Part shown: positions 1-9,027 of the stretch, piece after piece | Layout of the letters: every line of letters starts with the position of its first letter | Position numbering within the stretch: the first letter of the stretch is position 1 | From: Peribacillus muralis | GTDB lineage: Bacteria > Bacillota > Bacilli > Bacillales > DSM-1321 | DNA: 64,000 bases | Reading direction: 5' to 3' | Assembly: GCF_001439925.1 (NCBI RefSeq) | Contig: NZ_LMBV01000003.1 | Span: 283,334 to 347,333 of the forward strand | The notes under the pieces: model-generated | Databases searched by the model: none | What the model was told of the DNA's origin: nothing | What the model saw: only the letters and a program-made list of their open reading frames with translations | Translations under genes and position numbers: made by a program

Positions 1-83
1 GTCAAGATTAAGACGAAAAAGTCCAGTGTCTTATAGAACTAGTTTTGGGCATGCTGCTTAGTAAAAAGGTGTCCAAATTATAG

Positions 84-335
84 GAGGCAGTGCACTACCC
101 GACCGCCTCTGAATAAGAGAGTCCCTGAAGTGCAAACAACAGTCTAAGTCTAACTATAAACCTCAATACTGTGAACAAAGATGTTCTTCTATCTGATAAT
201 TCTGAGTGGATTGGAACGGAAGGCAACGACACTCCTGCGGGAAATGCGCGTCTACGTAAGCTTCTTGATAAACAGGCGCCTGCAGTGCAATGAAACGGAC
301 TACGTACAAATCCTCCAAAACCGCAGACAATCTCA
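84..335. repeat. Dispersed intergenic repeat, copy A
   Basis: Non-coding stretch downstream of yhaN. It carries words found again near 43.1-43.5 kb: CCTGCAGTGCAATGAAACGG at 279-298 is identical to 43468-43487, and GACCGCCTCTG at 101-111 recurs twice there. An ACTCCTGCGGGAA word followed by TGCGCGTC at about 231-252 also recurs. This GC-rich sequence stands out from the AT-rich surroundings and resembles intergenic repeats found in many copies in Bacillus relatives (recalled, not searched). An 86-codon open frame across it on the minus strand is judged spurious. The rest of 1-381 shows nothing else. Confidence 0.6.
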
Positions 336-381
336 TTAATATTCAATGCCTCCACTCTCTTTAATCATTATTTCAACCCGA

Positions 382-3300
382 TTATAATCCACGGATAATC
401 AAATCATTATCTTTGTTCAATATAAGATCGGAGAGATGGATTACTTGCTCTTCTGCGAAATTCTCCATTACATGTCGATGGCATGTAAAAAAGAAGATTT
501 GCCGTTTTCGTGAAGTTTTTTTCAATAACTCAAGCATCCGTTTTGTCCTTATTGCATCAAAATTGACAAAACCATCATCGATGATGAGCGGAAAAGAATC
601 ATCCTCAAAAGTATGTTCAGCAAGGGCAAACCTTAGGGAAACATAAATTTGCTCGGCTGTACCGCGACTGACCTCTTCCACCCCGAATCTCAAGCCGTCA
701 CTGCGCTGTACCATGATTCCTTCTCCCAAATGATCAACAATGATTTTCGTATAACGTCCATTCGTTAAAAAGGAAAAGTGTCGCTCGGCATCAGCGATGA
801 CCTTCGGAAGACGTTCCCTTTTATATCGGTCCAACGTTTTATTCAATAAGCTTTTTGCAATTGCCAATTTGGCCCATTCTTTCGCTTCTTCGTTAAATGC
901 CGCTTTTTCTTCATAAAACCGATGAAGCAAATCATCATAAACACCTGATGCCTCAAGGCGCTTAATTCTATGCTTCGTGTCAGTCAGTTTTTCTAATAAT
1001 GCAGATTTCAGTTTTGCAGTATCCTTTTGTTTCCGCTCCAAACCTTCAAATGTATAGGAGGTGACCCCTTTGTTTACATACATTTGTATTCGTTCCGGAA
1101 GCATCCTGGATTGCTCAACTTGAATGGTAAGCAAATCAAGTTGATTTTGCAAAGCTCCTTTTTTTTCGAATAATGCCGCGTTATGTCTATATTCTTCCTC
1201 ATCATTGACCATCGCTAACTCAAAAAGCTGTTCCATTTCCGCATCAAGATAGTCTTTTTCAATCAAAAGCTGCTCGGTTTCATCCCGCAAACGGATTCGT
1301 TCCTGTAACCATTGCGTTCGTTGGATGGATAACTCTACAGCATTGTTCAATTCCCGCTTCAAAAGGGTAATTGCTGCACGCCAAGTGGATGGGTCAAAAT
1401 CAAGGCGGTGAGCAAAGTGAAGTAAAATATTCGCTTTACCTTCGAATTCTTCATGTAGATAATCGTGCCGCTTGATTGTTTCATATTTCCTTTCAACCGC
1501 CTCCTTCCAATCTCCAAGCATGTCAAATACAGATTCAAGATTGATTTCCATGCCGGGAAAGGACATGCCCCATTCGCTTAAGATGCTTTTCATTTCTTTA
1601 GCCAATCTGTCCCTTGCAGCTTCCCAAGCCGCGTACTCCTGAATGGTCGATTCAAATGCTTCCTCCCGTTCCCCATATTTGACTCTTTCCGTTTCAAGCT
1701 GTCTTTGGAGGCGGTCGTCCAGTCCCAGTAATTCTCCCATCGACTCTCCATCATGATCCTGATTGGTTTCACTGCCAAGTGCTGCCCTTTTTCGTTTCGC
1801 ATCATCCAATTGCCGTATATGCCCTGATAATGGATCTTCTCCTTTGAAAAGATACCTGGAAACCGCAAACAAAGCGGCCGCGGCCAGAAGTATCATTGAA
1901 AGCAACAGCTGATCACTGAAATAACAACTGATAGCACCTAACCCTAGTAGCGCTATTATACTTCCATTCATGATTCGTGAACGTTTGCGAGCCTGCGCCT
2001 TCTTGTTCTTCTTTAGAGCCAATTGTTTTTCAAGTTCGAGTATTTGCTCATCAAGAATGAGCCTTTTGACTGCTTTAAATTCACTGTTATGTTGCTTGTT
2101 GTATAAGGATTCCAGCTTGCTTCGTTTTTCCTCTGGCATTATCTGGGCTTCTATCTCCTTCAGGCGGACTTCTGCCGTCTCCAGACTTACCTTTTGCAGC
2201 CCATATTTGTCATCGAGCTGTTTTTTATTATTTTGCAGTTGATGCTTATCCCTCTCCGTCCGTTTAACCTTTTCCTTCATATATGTACTGATATCAAGTT
2301 TGTTAATTTCATCATCAGGTTGATCGAGGAATAGTTCCCGCTTCACCTTTTCAATATACTTTTCTTCCATCAGCCTTTCGTGTTCCGCCCTACGAATGTC
2401 CAGCTCTAGTTTTTCCAGTAAAGTACCTTGGTCGACTGCCTGCTCAAGCTGCTCTTTGTGCTCCTTGATGAACGGATTGATTTCGCTTTCAACGAGATTC
2501 TCTTCAATTTTGTTCAGTTTCTCTGTCAATGCGTCTAGCTGGGCCTTCATTGGCCTCCCAATTGCTTGCAACTGCTCAAGTCTTTTTAAACCATCTACAG
2601 GAAATCTAACATCCTTTACTTTACTTAGTTCCGCTTCAATTTTCGCTTGCTCCTCGATCAAGGGCTTAATGCGCAGGAAAGTGCCCACATTCACAAGCTC
2701 TTCTTCTACCTCTTGGATAGCTTCCGTAATTTCAGCAATCCTCTCCTTAAATTCTGTTTCTTCTTGCAAAAGTGTCGTATAAGATCGCTGCTCCTCTTCT
2801 GATGCTTTTACCTTTTTCTGCAGTTCCTTAAGTTCTTTTATTCTCACATTCAAAAGCGGTTTCTGTCCTGATGGCTTGAATAGCCGATCAAGCTCTTTTT
2901 GCAATTTCGTTTCTGCCTCAAGAAGCTTATCATTCCCGACCAGACCAGCTGACAGCAAATATTTACTCATGGTTCCTTCACTTAGCGTATGTAAGCCTTG
3001 AAGTCCTTGAAGGTCGAAAGAAAAAATGGCTTGATAATAGTTTTTATCAACACCATGAAGAATCTCATTCAGTTCTTCCTCACCTCCTGCCCTCCCATTT
3101 TCAAAGGTGATCGATACATCGCCAGTCGCTTTTCCCTTCACTCGTTCAATAACGATTTCCCCATGTTTTTTTGTTATAAGGGTGAGCCTTCCCCCATATT
3201 TGGCATGCATTTTAGGCTCGTAGCGCGGTTCGTTTTGAACTTTTGTCGGAAACCCAAATAAAATACTATGCATGAAAGACATGATGGTGGACTTGCCTGA

Positions 3301-3399
3301 TTCATTTTCGCCAAAGAATACCTGCAGCTGACTTAGTTCAGGAAAACGCTGGTTTTCGAGTTTTCCATAGCCATAAACATGGAGGTCTTTAATGATCAC
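382..3399 (-). CDS. yhaN: YhaN, SbcC-like ATPase
   Basis: A 1005-residue SMC/Rad50/SbcC-like ATPase, the likely partner of the YhaO nuclease next to it, expected to act at DNA ends. Walker A is GENESGKST at about residues 30-38. Long Glu/Lys/Gln-rich coiled coils follow, interrupted near residues 475-520 by two hydrophobic segments, as in B. subtilis YhaN, suggesting membrane attachment. The C-terminus has an SRGTAEQ signature-like motif and a Walker B (PLIIDDGFVNFD) near residue 935. The GTG at 3399 was chosen because GGGAGGAGGAG lies just upstream and the domain begins there (IIKDLHVYG). A frame extending to 3678 overlaps yhaO and lacks family character. The gene starts 20 nt after the yhaO stop, so the two form an operon. 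Confidence 0.9.
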   Translation of the reverse strand: MIIKDLHVYGYGKLENQRFPELSQLQVFFGENESGKSTIMSFMHSILFGFPTKVQNEPRYEPKMHAKYGGRLTLITKKHGEIVIERVKGKATGDVSITFENGRAGGEEELNEILHGVDKNYYQAIFSFDLQGLQGLHTLSEGTMSKYLLSAGLVGNDKLLEAETKLQKELDRLFKPSGQKPLLNVRIKELKELQKKVKASEEEQRSYTTLLQEETEFKERIAEITEAIQEVEEELVNVGTFLRIKPLIEEQAKIEAELSKVKDVRFPVDGLKRLEQLQAIGRPMKAQLDALTEKLNKIEENLVESEINPFIKEHKEQLEQAVDQGTLLEKLELDIRRAEHERLMEEKYIEKVKRELFLDQPDDEINKLDISTYMKEKVKRTERDKHQLQNNKKQLDDKYGLQKVSLETAEVRLKEIEAQIMPEEKRSKLESLYNKQHNSEFKAVKRLILDEQILELEKQLALKKNKKAQARKRSRIMNGSIIALLGLGAISCYFSDQLLLSMILLAAAALFAVSRYLFKGEDPLSGHIRQLDDAKRKRAALGSETNQDHDGESMGELLGLDDRLQRQLETERVKYGEREEAFESTIQEYAAWEAARDRLAKEMKSILSEWGMSFPGMEINLESVFDMLGDWKEAVERKYETIKRHDYLHEEFEGKANILLHFAHRLDFDPSTWRAAITLLKRELNNAVELSIQRTQWLQERIRLRDETEQLLIEKDYLDAEMEQLFELAMVNDEEEYRHNAALFEKKGALQNQLDLLTIQVEQSRMLPERIQMYVNKGVTSYTFEGLERKQKDTAKLKSALLEKLTDTKHRIKRLEASGVYDDLLHRFYEEKAAFNEEAKEWAKLAIAKSLLNKTLDRYKRERLPKVIADAERHFSFLTNGRYTKIIVDHLGEGIMVQRSDGLRFGVEEVSRGTAEQIYVSLRFALAEHTFEDDSFPLIIDDGFVNFDAIRTKRMLELLKKTSRKRQIFFFTCHRHVMENFAEEQVIHLSDLILNKDNDLIIRGL

Positions 3400-3418
3400 C
3401 GCTTCTCCTCCTCCCTCA

Positions 3419-4630
3419 TTATTTGTTCGTTTCAAACAGATGCAAAAGCCACCTGTCCGCTTCATCCAAAAGTGACTTCTGCTCTGTTGGTTCCATCGAA
3501 TCAAGAAATCTTCTTGCAGCCGGGTGATGATAAAGCGGGACCAGAGCATCCTCCGTATCCTCAAATTCAGAAGCAAGCTGTGAGACCTCAGCCATAAATG
3601 GTGATAAGCTCTCACCTGGCCTAGCCATTGGCTTGGTCTGGATAAGCTTGATTTTATACACCCAGACAAATGCCTCACCTTGCTCTTCTTCCTGTAATAT
3701 CCGGATCAATTCGTCAAGATATTCCCCGACCTTCCCCGGATATCCCCCGGCATCCAACTTTATTTCCAAAAGATGGTTTCTGCCATCGGAGCTTTTTTGC
3801 TCGATGAGTTCCTTGCACCGCTTGAAGATATCATCGAATCCCCTATCTGTGGATACTTCAATTGTTTCACTATCCCATATCACCTCGGCGGTACATATAA
3901 ACGAATGTCGTCTTATGTCTCCATCGAGTTCGATTAGCAAGCATCCTTTTTCCCCTGTTTCCTTGCGGTTCCTGCCTTGAATATTGCCTGAGTAAATAAC
4001 GAGCGGGTCCTCTGAAACCACCTGATGCTTATGAATATGACCGAGCGCCCAATAATCGAAATCCCTGTCAGCCAGCTCCTTTAGGGAAAAAGGGGAGTAA
4101 GGGCTATGCTCCACATTGCCTTCCAAATTCCCATGAAGCAGCCCTATATGATAATCGGCCCCTTCAGACTTCTTGTAGGTTTCAATCATCCTCTCCTTTA
4201 CATGCCGGCGAGGGTAACTGAATCCATATAAGTGGACGCTTGTCCCATCCGCTTTTTCAAACAATTTCACTTCCGTTTGCCCTGAGAAAACGTTGACATT
4301 ATCGGGGAGCTCCACAGTAATCCAAGTTCCGCTAAGATGATCATGATTTCCGTGAATGATATAAACAGGGATTTGTTGTTGCTGTAGTTTTATCATTTCG
4401 GTCCGAAAGCGCACCTGCGTCCGCAGACTCCGATTTTCCCCATCAAACAAATCGCCGGACAACACGATAAAATCAACTTGATGGAAAATGGCCTCGTTTA
4501 TGACCTTTTGAAAGGCTTTGAATGGGCTTTCCCTTAATTCCTTTAATATCGTTGACGGCAAATCCTTCAGCCCTGAATAGGGACTATCCAGATGAAGATC
4601 CGCCGCATGAATGAATTTCACACTGCTCAT
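3419..4630 (-). CDS. yhaO: YhaO, Mre11/SbcD-like nuclease
   Basis: A 403-residue calcineurin-like metallophosphoesterase of the SbcD/Mre11 type, presumed DNA exonuclease subunit with YhaN. All metal-binding blocks are visible: HAADLHLDSP (residues 8-17), LSGDLFDG, HGNHDH, LLHGN and ALGHIHKHQ. The C-terminal half is less conserved and probably contacts the ATPase. The ATG at 4630 is preceded by GGTGAGGTA. It is the first gene of the yhaO-yhaN pair. In B. subtilis yhaM follows yhaN; here it is not within the window. Confidence 0.9.
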   Translation of the reverse strand: MSSVKFIHAADLHLDSPYSGLKDLPSTILKELRESPFKAFQKVINEAIFHQVDFIVLSGDLFDGENRSLRTQVRFRTEMIKLQQQQIPVYIIHGNHDHLSGTWITVELPDNVNVFSGQTEVKLFEKADGTSVHLYGFSYPRRHVKERMIETYKKSEGADYHIGLLHGNLEGNVEHSPYSPFSLKELADRDFDYWALGHIHKHQVVSEDPLVIYSGNIQGRNRKETGEKGCLLIELDGDIRRHSFICTAEVIWDSETIEVSTDRGFDDIFKRCKELIEQKSSDGRNHLLEIKLDAGGYPGKVGEYLDELIRILQEEEQGEAFVWVYKIKLIQTKPMARPGESLSPFMAEVSQLASEFEDTEDALVPLYHHPAARRFLDSMEPTEQKSLLDEADRWLLHLFETNK

Positions 4631-4730
4631 TACCTCACCTCTGTATACCTGTCATTTCTTTTACTTTATCACAACCAGAACGTACTTTCCCATCATTTAA
4701 TGAACAGTATCGCCACATTGTTAAATAAAA

Positions 4731-4772
4731 AGACCGAACGCGGTACATTGTCACTTGCACCGCGTTCGGTCT
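4731..4772 (-). terminator. Terminator of cysteine synthase gene
   Basis: A 14-bp perfect stem (AGACCGAACGCGGT with its complement) around a 14-nt loop. On the minus strand it is followed by TTTTTATTTAA, a good intrinsic terminator for the gene at 4780-5703 and a boundary before yhaO. Confidence 0.85.
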
Positions 4773-4779
4773 TTACTAG

Positions 4780-5703
4780 CTATTGAAAAATATCCATGCT
4801 TAAATAACGTTCACCATTATCCGGGGCAATGCACAGGACACGTTTACCTGCACCAAGGCGACGTGCCTCCTTGAGCGCAGCCCAAACAGAAGCACCGCTT
4901 GATGGTCCAATTAGTATCCCTTCCTTCGCCGCCATATCTTTCATCGTTGAAATCGCATCCTCATCAGCCGCTTGGACAATTTCATCGAACACATTCGTGT
5001 TTAAAATGCTAGGCACAAAACCGGGACTTGTTCCGACCAGCTTATGCGGACCAGGCTTCCCGCCTGAAAGAACCGGCGAGCCTTTAGGCTCGACAACGAC
5101 AACCCTTAAATGTGGCAGCTGCTCTTTTAACGCTTCACCCGTTCCTGTAATCGTCCCGCCTGTACCGGCCGTTGCCACAAACACATCCAGCTTTTTATCC
5201 ATCTGTTCCAAAATCTCGACAGCTGTCGTCACTCTATGAATATCAGGATTGGCTTTATTCTCGAATTGCTGGGGGATAAAGCTATTCGGAATCTCTGCAG
5301 CAAGTTCCTGAGCTTTACGAATCGCACCTGGCATCCGTTCCGCAGCCGGGGTGAGGACAACTTCCGCTCCATATGCCTTAAGAATATTGATTCTTTCCTT
5401 TGACATATTATCCGGCATGACCATGATGGCTCTGTAGCCTTTCGCCGCTGCATTCATCGCAAGTCCGATACCTGTATTGCCGGAAGTAGGCTCGATGATC
5501 GTGGCACCAGATTGGATGACCCCATCAAGCTCCGCTTGCTTAATCAAGTTAAATGCAGCCCGGTCTTTCACACTCCTGCTCGGATTGAAATATTCAAGCT
5601 TTACAAAGACTTCCGCGTCATCCCGCCCTGTTAAATGGTTAATCCTTACAATTGGTGTATTCCCTATCAATTCCGTTATATTATTCACGATTTTCACCGT
5701 CAT
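4780..5703 (-). CDS. Cysteine synthase family protein (CysK-like)
   Basis: A 307-residue fold-type II PLP enzyme of the O-acetylserine sulfhydrylase family, which makes cysteine from O-acetylserine and sulfide. The PLP lysine is K46 in SRSVKDR, the substrate loop is PTSGNTG, and the phosphate-binding glycine loop is GTGGTITGTG. The sequence around K46 (NPSRSVKDR) departs from the usual NPGSSVKDR of housekeeping CysK, so this may be a paralogue (YtkP-like) with other substrate use. The ATG at 5703 has GAAGGGAG upstream. It is monocistronic, with its own terminator. Confidence 0.85.
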   Translation of the reverse strand: MTVKIVNNITELIGNTPIVRINHLTGRDDAEVFVKLEYFNPSRSVKDRAAFNLIKQAELDGVIQSGATIIEPTSGNTGIGLAMNAAAKGYRAIMVMPDNMSKERINILKAYGAEVVLTPAAERMPGAIRKAQELAAEIPNSFIPQQFENKANPDIHRVTTAVEILEQMDKKLDVFVATAGTGGTITGTGEALKEQLPHLRVVVVEPKGSPVLSGGKPGPHKLVGTSPGFVPSILNTNVFDEIVQAADEDAISTMKDMAAKEGILIGPSSGASVWAALKEARRLGAGKRVLCIAPDNGERYLSMDIFQ

Positions 5704-6033
5704 ATCATCTAACTCCCTTCAACCTATACACATACTCCATACACTTTTCTTCTAGACTATTATATCATTTATGATTTTTAATTTTAAAGATAGAATACCG
5801 CTTGCATAAATAGGCTTCGTTCACATCCACTCTAAATAAACGAGCAGAGAAAGTTTGTTTAATATAATTATTTCACATCAATTTTGTTACTATTTTGCTA
5901 TTATTCAATATCCTTCGTTTTCATATATTTCTTTCAAATAATAATAGTCAAAATTGACAGATAATGATAGAATTTTCATAACCGTTCGGTTCATCAGAAA
6001 ACGTATACAAATTCGAAAAGGGAGTTTTTGAAA
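5704..6033. other. AT-rich intergenic region between divergent genes
   Basis: 330 bp separating the divergent cysteine synthase and yhzD genes. Apart from the yhzD promoter at 5954-5982 I see no hairpin, riboswitch or coding potential. No T-box or S-box pattern precedes the cysteine synthase. Confidence 0.5.
5954..5982 (+). promoter_or_regulatory. SigA-type promoter for yhzD
   Basis: A perfect TTGACA at 5954-5959, 17-bp spacer, and CATAAC (4 of 6) at 5977-5982. It lies about 50 bp before the yhzD start. Confidence 0.6.
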
Positions 6034-6222
6034 ATGACCATACTATATAAGCTAACCGTTTTTGAACCTTCAGGAGAAAAACTATTGGATGAATCTTTTA
6101 CTGCAGAGAATGATGGGCAAGCAAAAGAAATAGGACAAAATCTTCTAAATGAAAAAAACTACCAAGATCAAACACACCGCTGCGTATCTCCAGCAGGCAA
6201 GCTCTTGCTTTTTCACCGCTGA
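6034..6222 (+). CDS. yhzD: YhzD-like small protein
   Basis: A 62-residue soluble protein resembling the YhzD family of Bacillus, of unknown function. It shows a two-strand start (ILYKLTVFEPSGEKLLDESF), a central helix with EAKEIG-like sequence, and a conserved end, THRCVSPAGKLLLFHR. The ATG at 6034 sits 9 nt after GGAG (6021-6024); a TTG at 6028 in frame is too close to that site. The gene stands alone, with a promoter upstream and a hairpin after it. The family name is from memory of sequence and of its place next to yhaR. Confidence 0.65.
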   Translation: MTILYKLTVFEPSGEKLLDESFTAENDGQAKEIGQNLLNEKNYQDQTHRCVSPAGKLLLFHR

Positions 6223-6255
6223 CAGTAATGGAAGCGCACTCATTTAATATACGCA

Positions 6256-6285
6256 AGAGGCCGTCACACTAACGTGACGGCCTCT
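6256..6285. terminator. Bidirectional hairpin between yhzD and yhaR
   Basis: A 12-bp perfect stem (AGAGGCCGTCAC with its complement) around a 6-nt loop between convergent genes. T-tracts are weak on both sides, so it may act partly as an mRNA end stabiliser. Confidence 0.6.
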
Positions 6286-6300
6286 TCCGATTGATATTTT

Positions 6301-7098
6301 TCATTTACCGGTGAAGTTCGGTTTTCTTTTCTCGACGAAAGCTTTTATTCCTTCTTGGTGATCGGCCGTTTGACGCATTTTCATTTGAGCCGCTTTTTCT
6401 ATCTCAAGCATTTTAATTAATAAGGGACGATTTTTTTCACTAAGGATTTTCTTCGTTTTGATCATGGCAGAAATCGGGCTTTGCAGCCAAGCTTGCACCT
6501 TTTTCTCCACCGCCTGTTCCAATGTTCCGTCTGCCACATTATGAATGAGGCCCTTGTCTATGGCCTCGAGCGCTGTAAGCACTTTTCCCTCCCAGATCAA
6601 TTCTTTTGCACCCACCTCACCAAGTCGGCGCTCAAGGAAGAAATGTCCACCGCCATCTGGAATCAGTCCAATCCCGATAAAATTCATCGCAATCTTACTT
6701 TCCGAATCCGCAATGAGGTGATCCGTTGCAAGAGCTATACTCAAGCCAAGCCCTGCGGCAGCTCCATGAATGGCGCTAATGGTCAATTTAGGCATGAAAT
6801 ATAAAGTGGTCACCAATTCACTGATGCCATCCATCAAGTCATCGAAAGCGTTTTCTTTTCCGGGAGAGAGCATCATCTTAATATCTCCGCCCGCGGAAAA
6901 AGCTTTTCCATTTCCTTTTAAAATGACGACGTCCACTTCTTCATTATCACTTACTTCTTTAAGCGCATTAATGAAATCATGCAGCATTTCCGGATTTAAA
7001 GCATTCATCGCCTCTGGGCGATTCATAGCAACGGTAGCTGTCCGATCGGAATATGTGACTAATACAGTACCTGCAGTTGATGTCGATTCGATACTCAA
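6301..7098 (-). CDS. yhaR: Enoyl-CoA hydratase/isomerase (YhaR-like)
   Basis: A 265-residue crotonase-fold protein, expected to hydrate or isomerise enoyl-CoA esters in fatty-acid or related catabolism. Visible crotonase features are MNRPEAMNALNPEM, the oxyanion-hole segment KAFSAGGDIKMM, and HGAAAGLGLSIALATDHLIA. The TTG at 7098 was chosen because AGAAGGAGG lies 9 nt before it; an in-frame ATG at 7119 would place that ribosome site inside the coding region (MRRRKKK). It lies 94 bp after the acyl-CoA ligase gene on the same strand, so they may be cotranscribed. The position between yhzD and yhaX matches B. subtilis yhaR. Confidence 0.8.
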   Translation of the reverse strand: MSIESTSTAGTVLVTYSDRTATVAMNRPEAMNALNPEMLHDFINALKEVSDNEEVDVVILKGNGKAFSAGGDIKMMLSPGKENAFDDLMDGISELVTTLYFMPKLTISAIHGAAAGLGLSIALATDHLIADSESKIAMNFIGIGLIPDGGGHFFLERRLGEVGAKELIWEGKVLTALEAIDKGLIHNVADGTLEQAVEKKVQAWLQSPISAMIKTKKILSEKNRPLLIKMLEIEKAAQMKMRQTADHQEGIKAFVEKRKPNFTGK

Positions 7099-7192
7099 TT
7101 TTTTCTTCCTCCTTCTCATTCGATGAATTAATTATATATTCCCGATCATTAACAGAATAGGGGGAAAAGTTATAATTAATAAAATCATTCCG

Positions 7193-8809
7193 TTATTTCT
7201 TGATGTATTTATCCTGAAGCTGATCTCGCAAGGCCCTTTTCAAAAACTTCCCAACCCCCGTTTTCGGAATCTCATCCAAAAACACCACTTCATCCGGCAG
7301 CCACCATTTTGCAAACTGCGGCTTTAAAAATTCGATGATGTTTTCCTCGGACACTTGCCCTTTATATGCATCCTTCAAAACAACGCATGCTATCGGGCGC
7401 TCCTGCCATTTTTCGTGAGGCACTGCAATGACTGCCGCCTCAAAGATCCCTTCATGGGCCATTAACGCATTCTCCAGATCTACAGAAGAAATCCATTCCC
7501 CGCCGCTTTTGATCAGGTCCTTGGTCCGGTCGACGATCTTCACGAATCCCTCCTCATCTATCGTGACGACATCGCCTGTATACAGCCATCCGTCCTTAAA
7601 CGTATCCTCTGTCCGTTCATCTTGATAATATTCATTCGCAATCCAAGGTCCTCTTATCAGTAATTCGCCCATTTCTTTCCCATCAGGTGAAACTTCACCG
7701 TCCGGGCCAATCACTTTAATCTCGATCATTGGCGCAACAAGACCTTGCTTTGCCTTCAATTCATAAAGTTCTTCTTCAGGAAGGCCTTCCTGATAGCTTT
7801 TTGGTTTGGAAATAAAAACGAGCGGACTTGTTTCAGTCATCCCATAAGCATGCAAAAACGGTATTCCATGCCTTTGTTCAAATGCCTTAATCATGCTTTT
7901 TGGTGCAGCCGACCCTCCGCATAATACAGCGCGGATGCTGCTCGTATCATGGCTGGTTTCTTCAAGCTCCTTTAATAATCCAAGCCAAATCGTCGGAACC
8001 CCTGCAGCAATGGTGACCTTCTCCGCTTCTATTAGCTCCGCCAATATTTTCGGTGTGAAATACGGTCCGGGCAAAACCATCTTGGTCCCGAACCAAACGC
8101 TGGCAAAAGGCATCCCCCAAGCATTGACATGAAACATAGGCACGACGGGAAGGGCTACATCCCTTTCGCTAATTGCGGTGGAATCGGCAAGACCAAGTGC
8201 AATCGCATGCAACAATATCCCGCGATGCGAATAAACCACACCTTTTGGGTTCCCTGTCGTAGCAGAGGTGTAACATATGCCTGCCGGAGCGTTTTCATCT
8301 AAACCTTGAATGAATGGCTGTTTTGGATTCCCCTCGGCCAATAACGTTTCATAATGGTATAGAGGTGACAGGGACGTTTCAGGAAGCTCCGCTTTATCGG
8401 TCATAACGATATACCCTTCCACTGTAGGCAGCTCATCTTTAATCGCCTCCAATAGAGGAATTACATCTGGATCAATTAATAATAAGCGATCTTTTGCACT
8501 ATTAACGATATAAGAAACGTGTTGAGGGGAAAGACGCATATTGATGGTGTGCAGGACTGCTCCAGAGCAAGGAATTGCAAAGTAGGCTTCAAGATGCCTA
8601 TGATGGTTCCAGGCAAGCGTTCCAACACGGTCACCCGTCTTAATTCCTAATTTCGCCAACACACTCGCAAGTCTTCTTGTGCGTTCTGCAATCTCCGCAT
8701 ATGTAAAAGTGTGGATTCCACCATCCGTACGCGAAACTACTTCTTTTTTCGAAAAATACTTTTCCGCTCTTTCAATGATTTGAGTCATGATCAACGGAGT
8801 ATCGATCAT
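7193..8809 (-). CDS. Acyl-CoA synthetase (fatty acid-CoA ligase)
   Basis: A 538-residue ANL-superfamily ligase that adenylates a carboxylic acid and transfers it to CoA. The AMP-binding P-loop is TSATTGNPKG; the A5 motif is HAYGMTETSP; the A7-A8 region contains LYTGDVVTIDEEGFVKIVDRT; the C-terminal catalytic lysine lies in PKTGVGKFLKRAL. Overall it resembles medium/long-chain ligases of the AlkK type rather than LcfA. The ATG at 8809 follows GGGGGAG by 6 nt. A near-perfect cre motif lies about 20 bp upstream of the start. Confidence 0.85.
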   Translation of the reverse strand: MIDTPLIMTQIIERAEKYFSKKEVVSRTDGGIHTFTYAEIAERTRRLASVLAKLGIKTGDRVGTLAWNHHRHLEAYFAIPCSGAVLHTINMRLSPQHVSYIVNSAKDRLLLIDPDVIPLLEAIKDELPTVEGYIVMTDKAELPETSLSPLYHYETLLAEGNPKQPFIQGLDENAPAGICYTSATTGNPKGVVYSHRGILLHAIALGLADSTAISERDVALPVVPMFHVNAWGMPFASVWFGTKMVLPGPYFTPKILAELIEAEKVTIAAGVPTIWLGLLKELEETSHDTSSIRAVLCGGSAAPKSMIKAFEQRHGIPFLHAYGMTETSPLVFISKPKSYQEGLPEEELYELKAKQGLVAPMIEIKVIGPDGEVSPDGKEMGELLIRGPWIANEYYQDERTEDTFKDGWLYTGDVVTIDEEGFVKIVDRTKDLIKSGGEWISSVDLENALMAHEGIFEAAVIAVPHEKWQERPIACVVLKDAYKGQVSEENIIEFLKPQFAKWWLPDEVVFLDEIPKTGVGKFLKRALRDQLQDKYIKK

Positions 8810-8828
8810 TACTATCTCCCCCTTATAT

Positions 8829-8842
8829 TGAAAACGCCTTCA
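8829..8842. promoter_or_regulatory. Candidate CcpA cre site
   Basis: TGAAAACGCCTTCA matches 13 of 14 positions of the cre pattern TGWAANCGNTNWCA. It lies 20-33 bp upstream of the acyl-CoA ligase start, where CcpA binding could repress initiation or early elongation on glucose. Confidence 0.45.
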
Positions 8843-9027
8843 TTATATATTCGACCAGAAAAAAAATAATCCTTTTTTCCTAGTGTTTTATTTTGAATGA
8901 ATTTTCAAGTAGTGAAATGTCATGAAGATGAACGAAGAATCTTTTTGAGACAACTTAATTTTCATGTTTCTTTGTAGAAAAAAAAGGTAATAGTAAAGAT
9001 ACAATTATATTTAGAGGGAGCTCACTA

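Noticed and set aside
95..355. 86-codon minus-strand frame
   Set aside because: It lies on a dispersed repeat, has no ribosome site, and its composition is unlike a protein.
3400..3678. N-terminal extension of YhaN
   Set aside because: It overlaps yhaO and lacks family similarity; the GTG at 3399 has a strong ribosome site.
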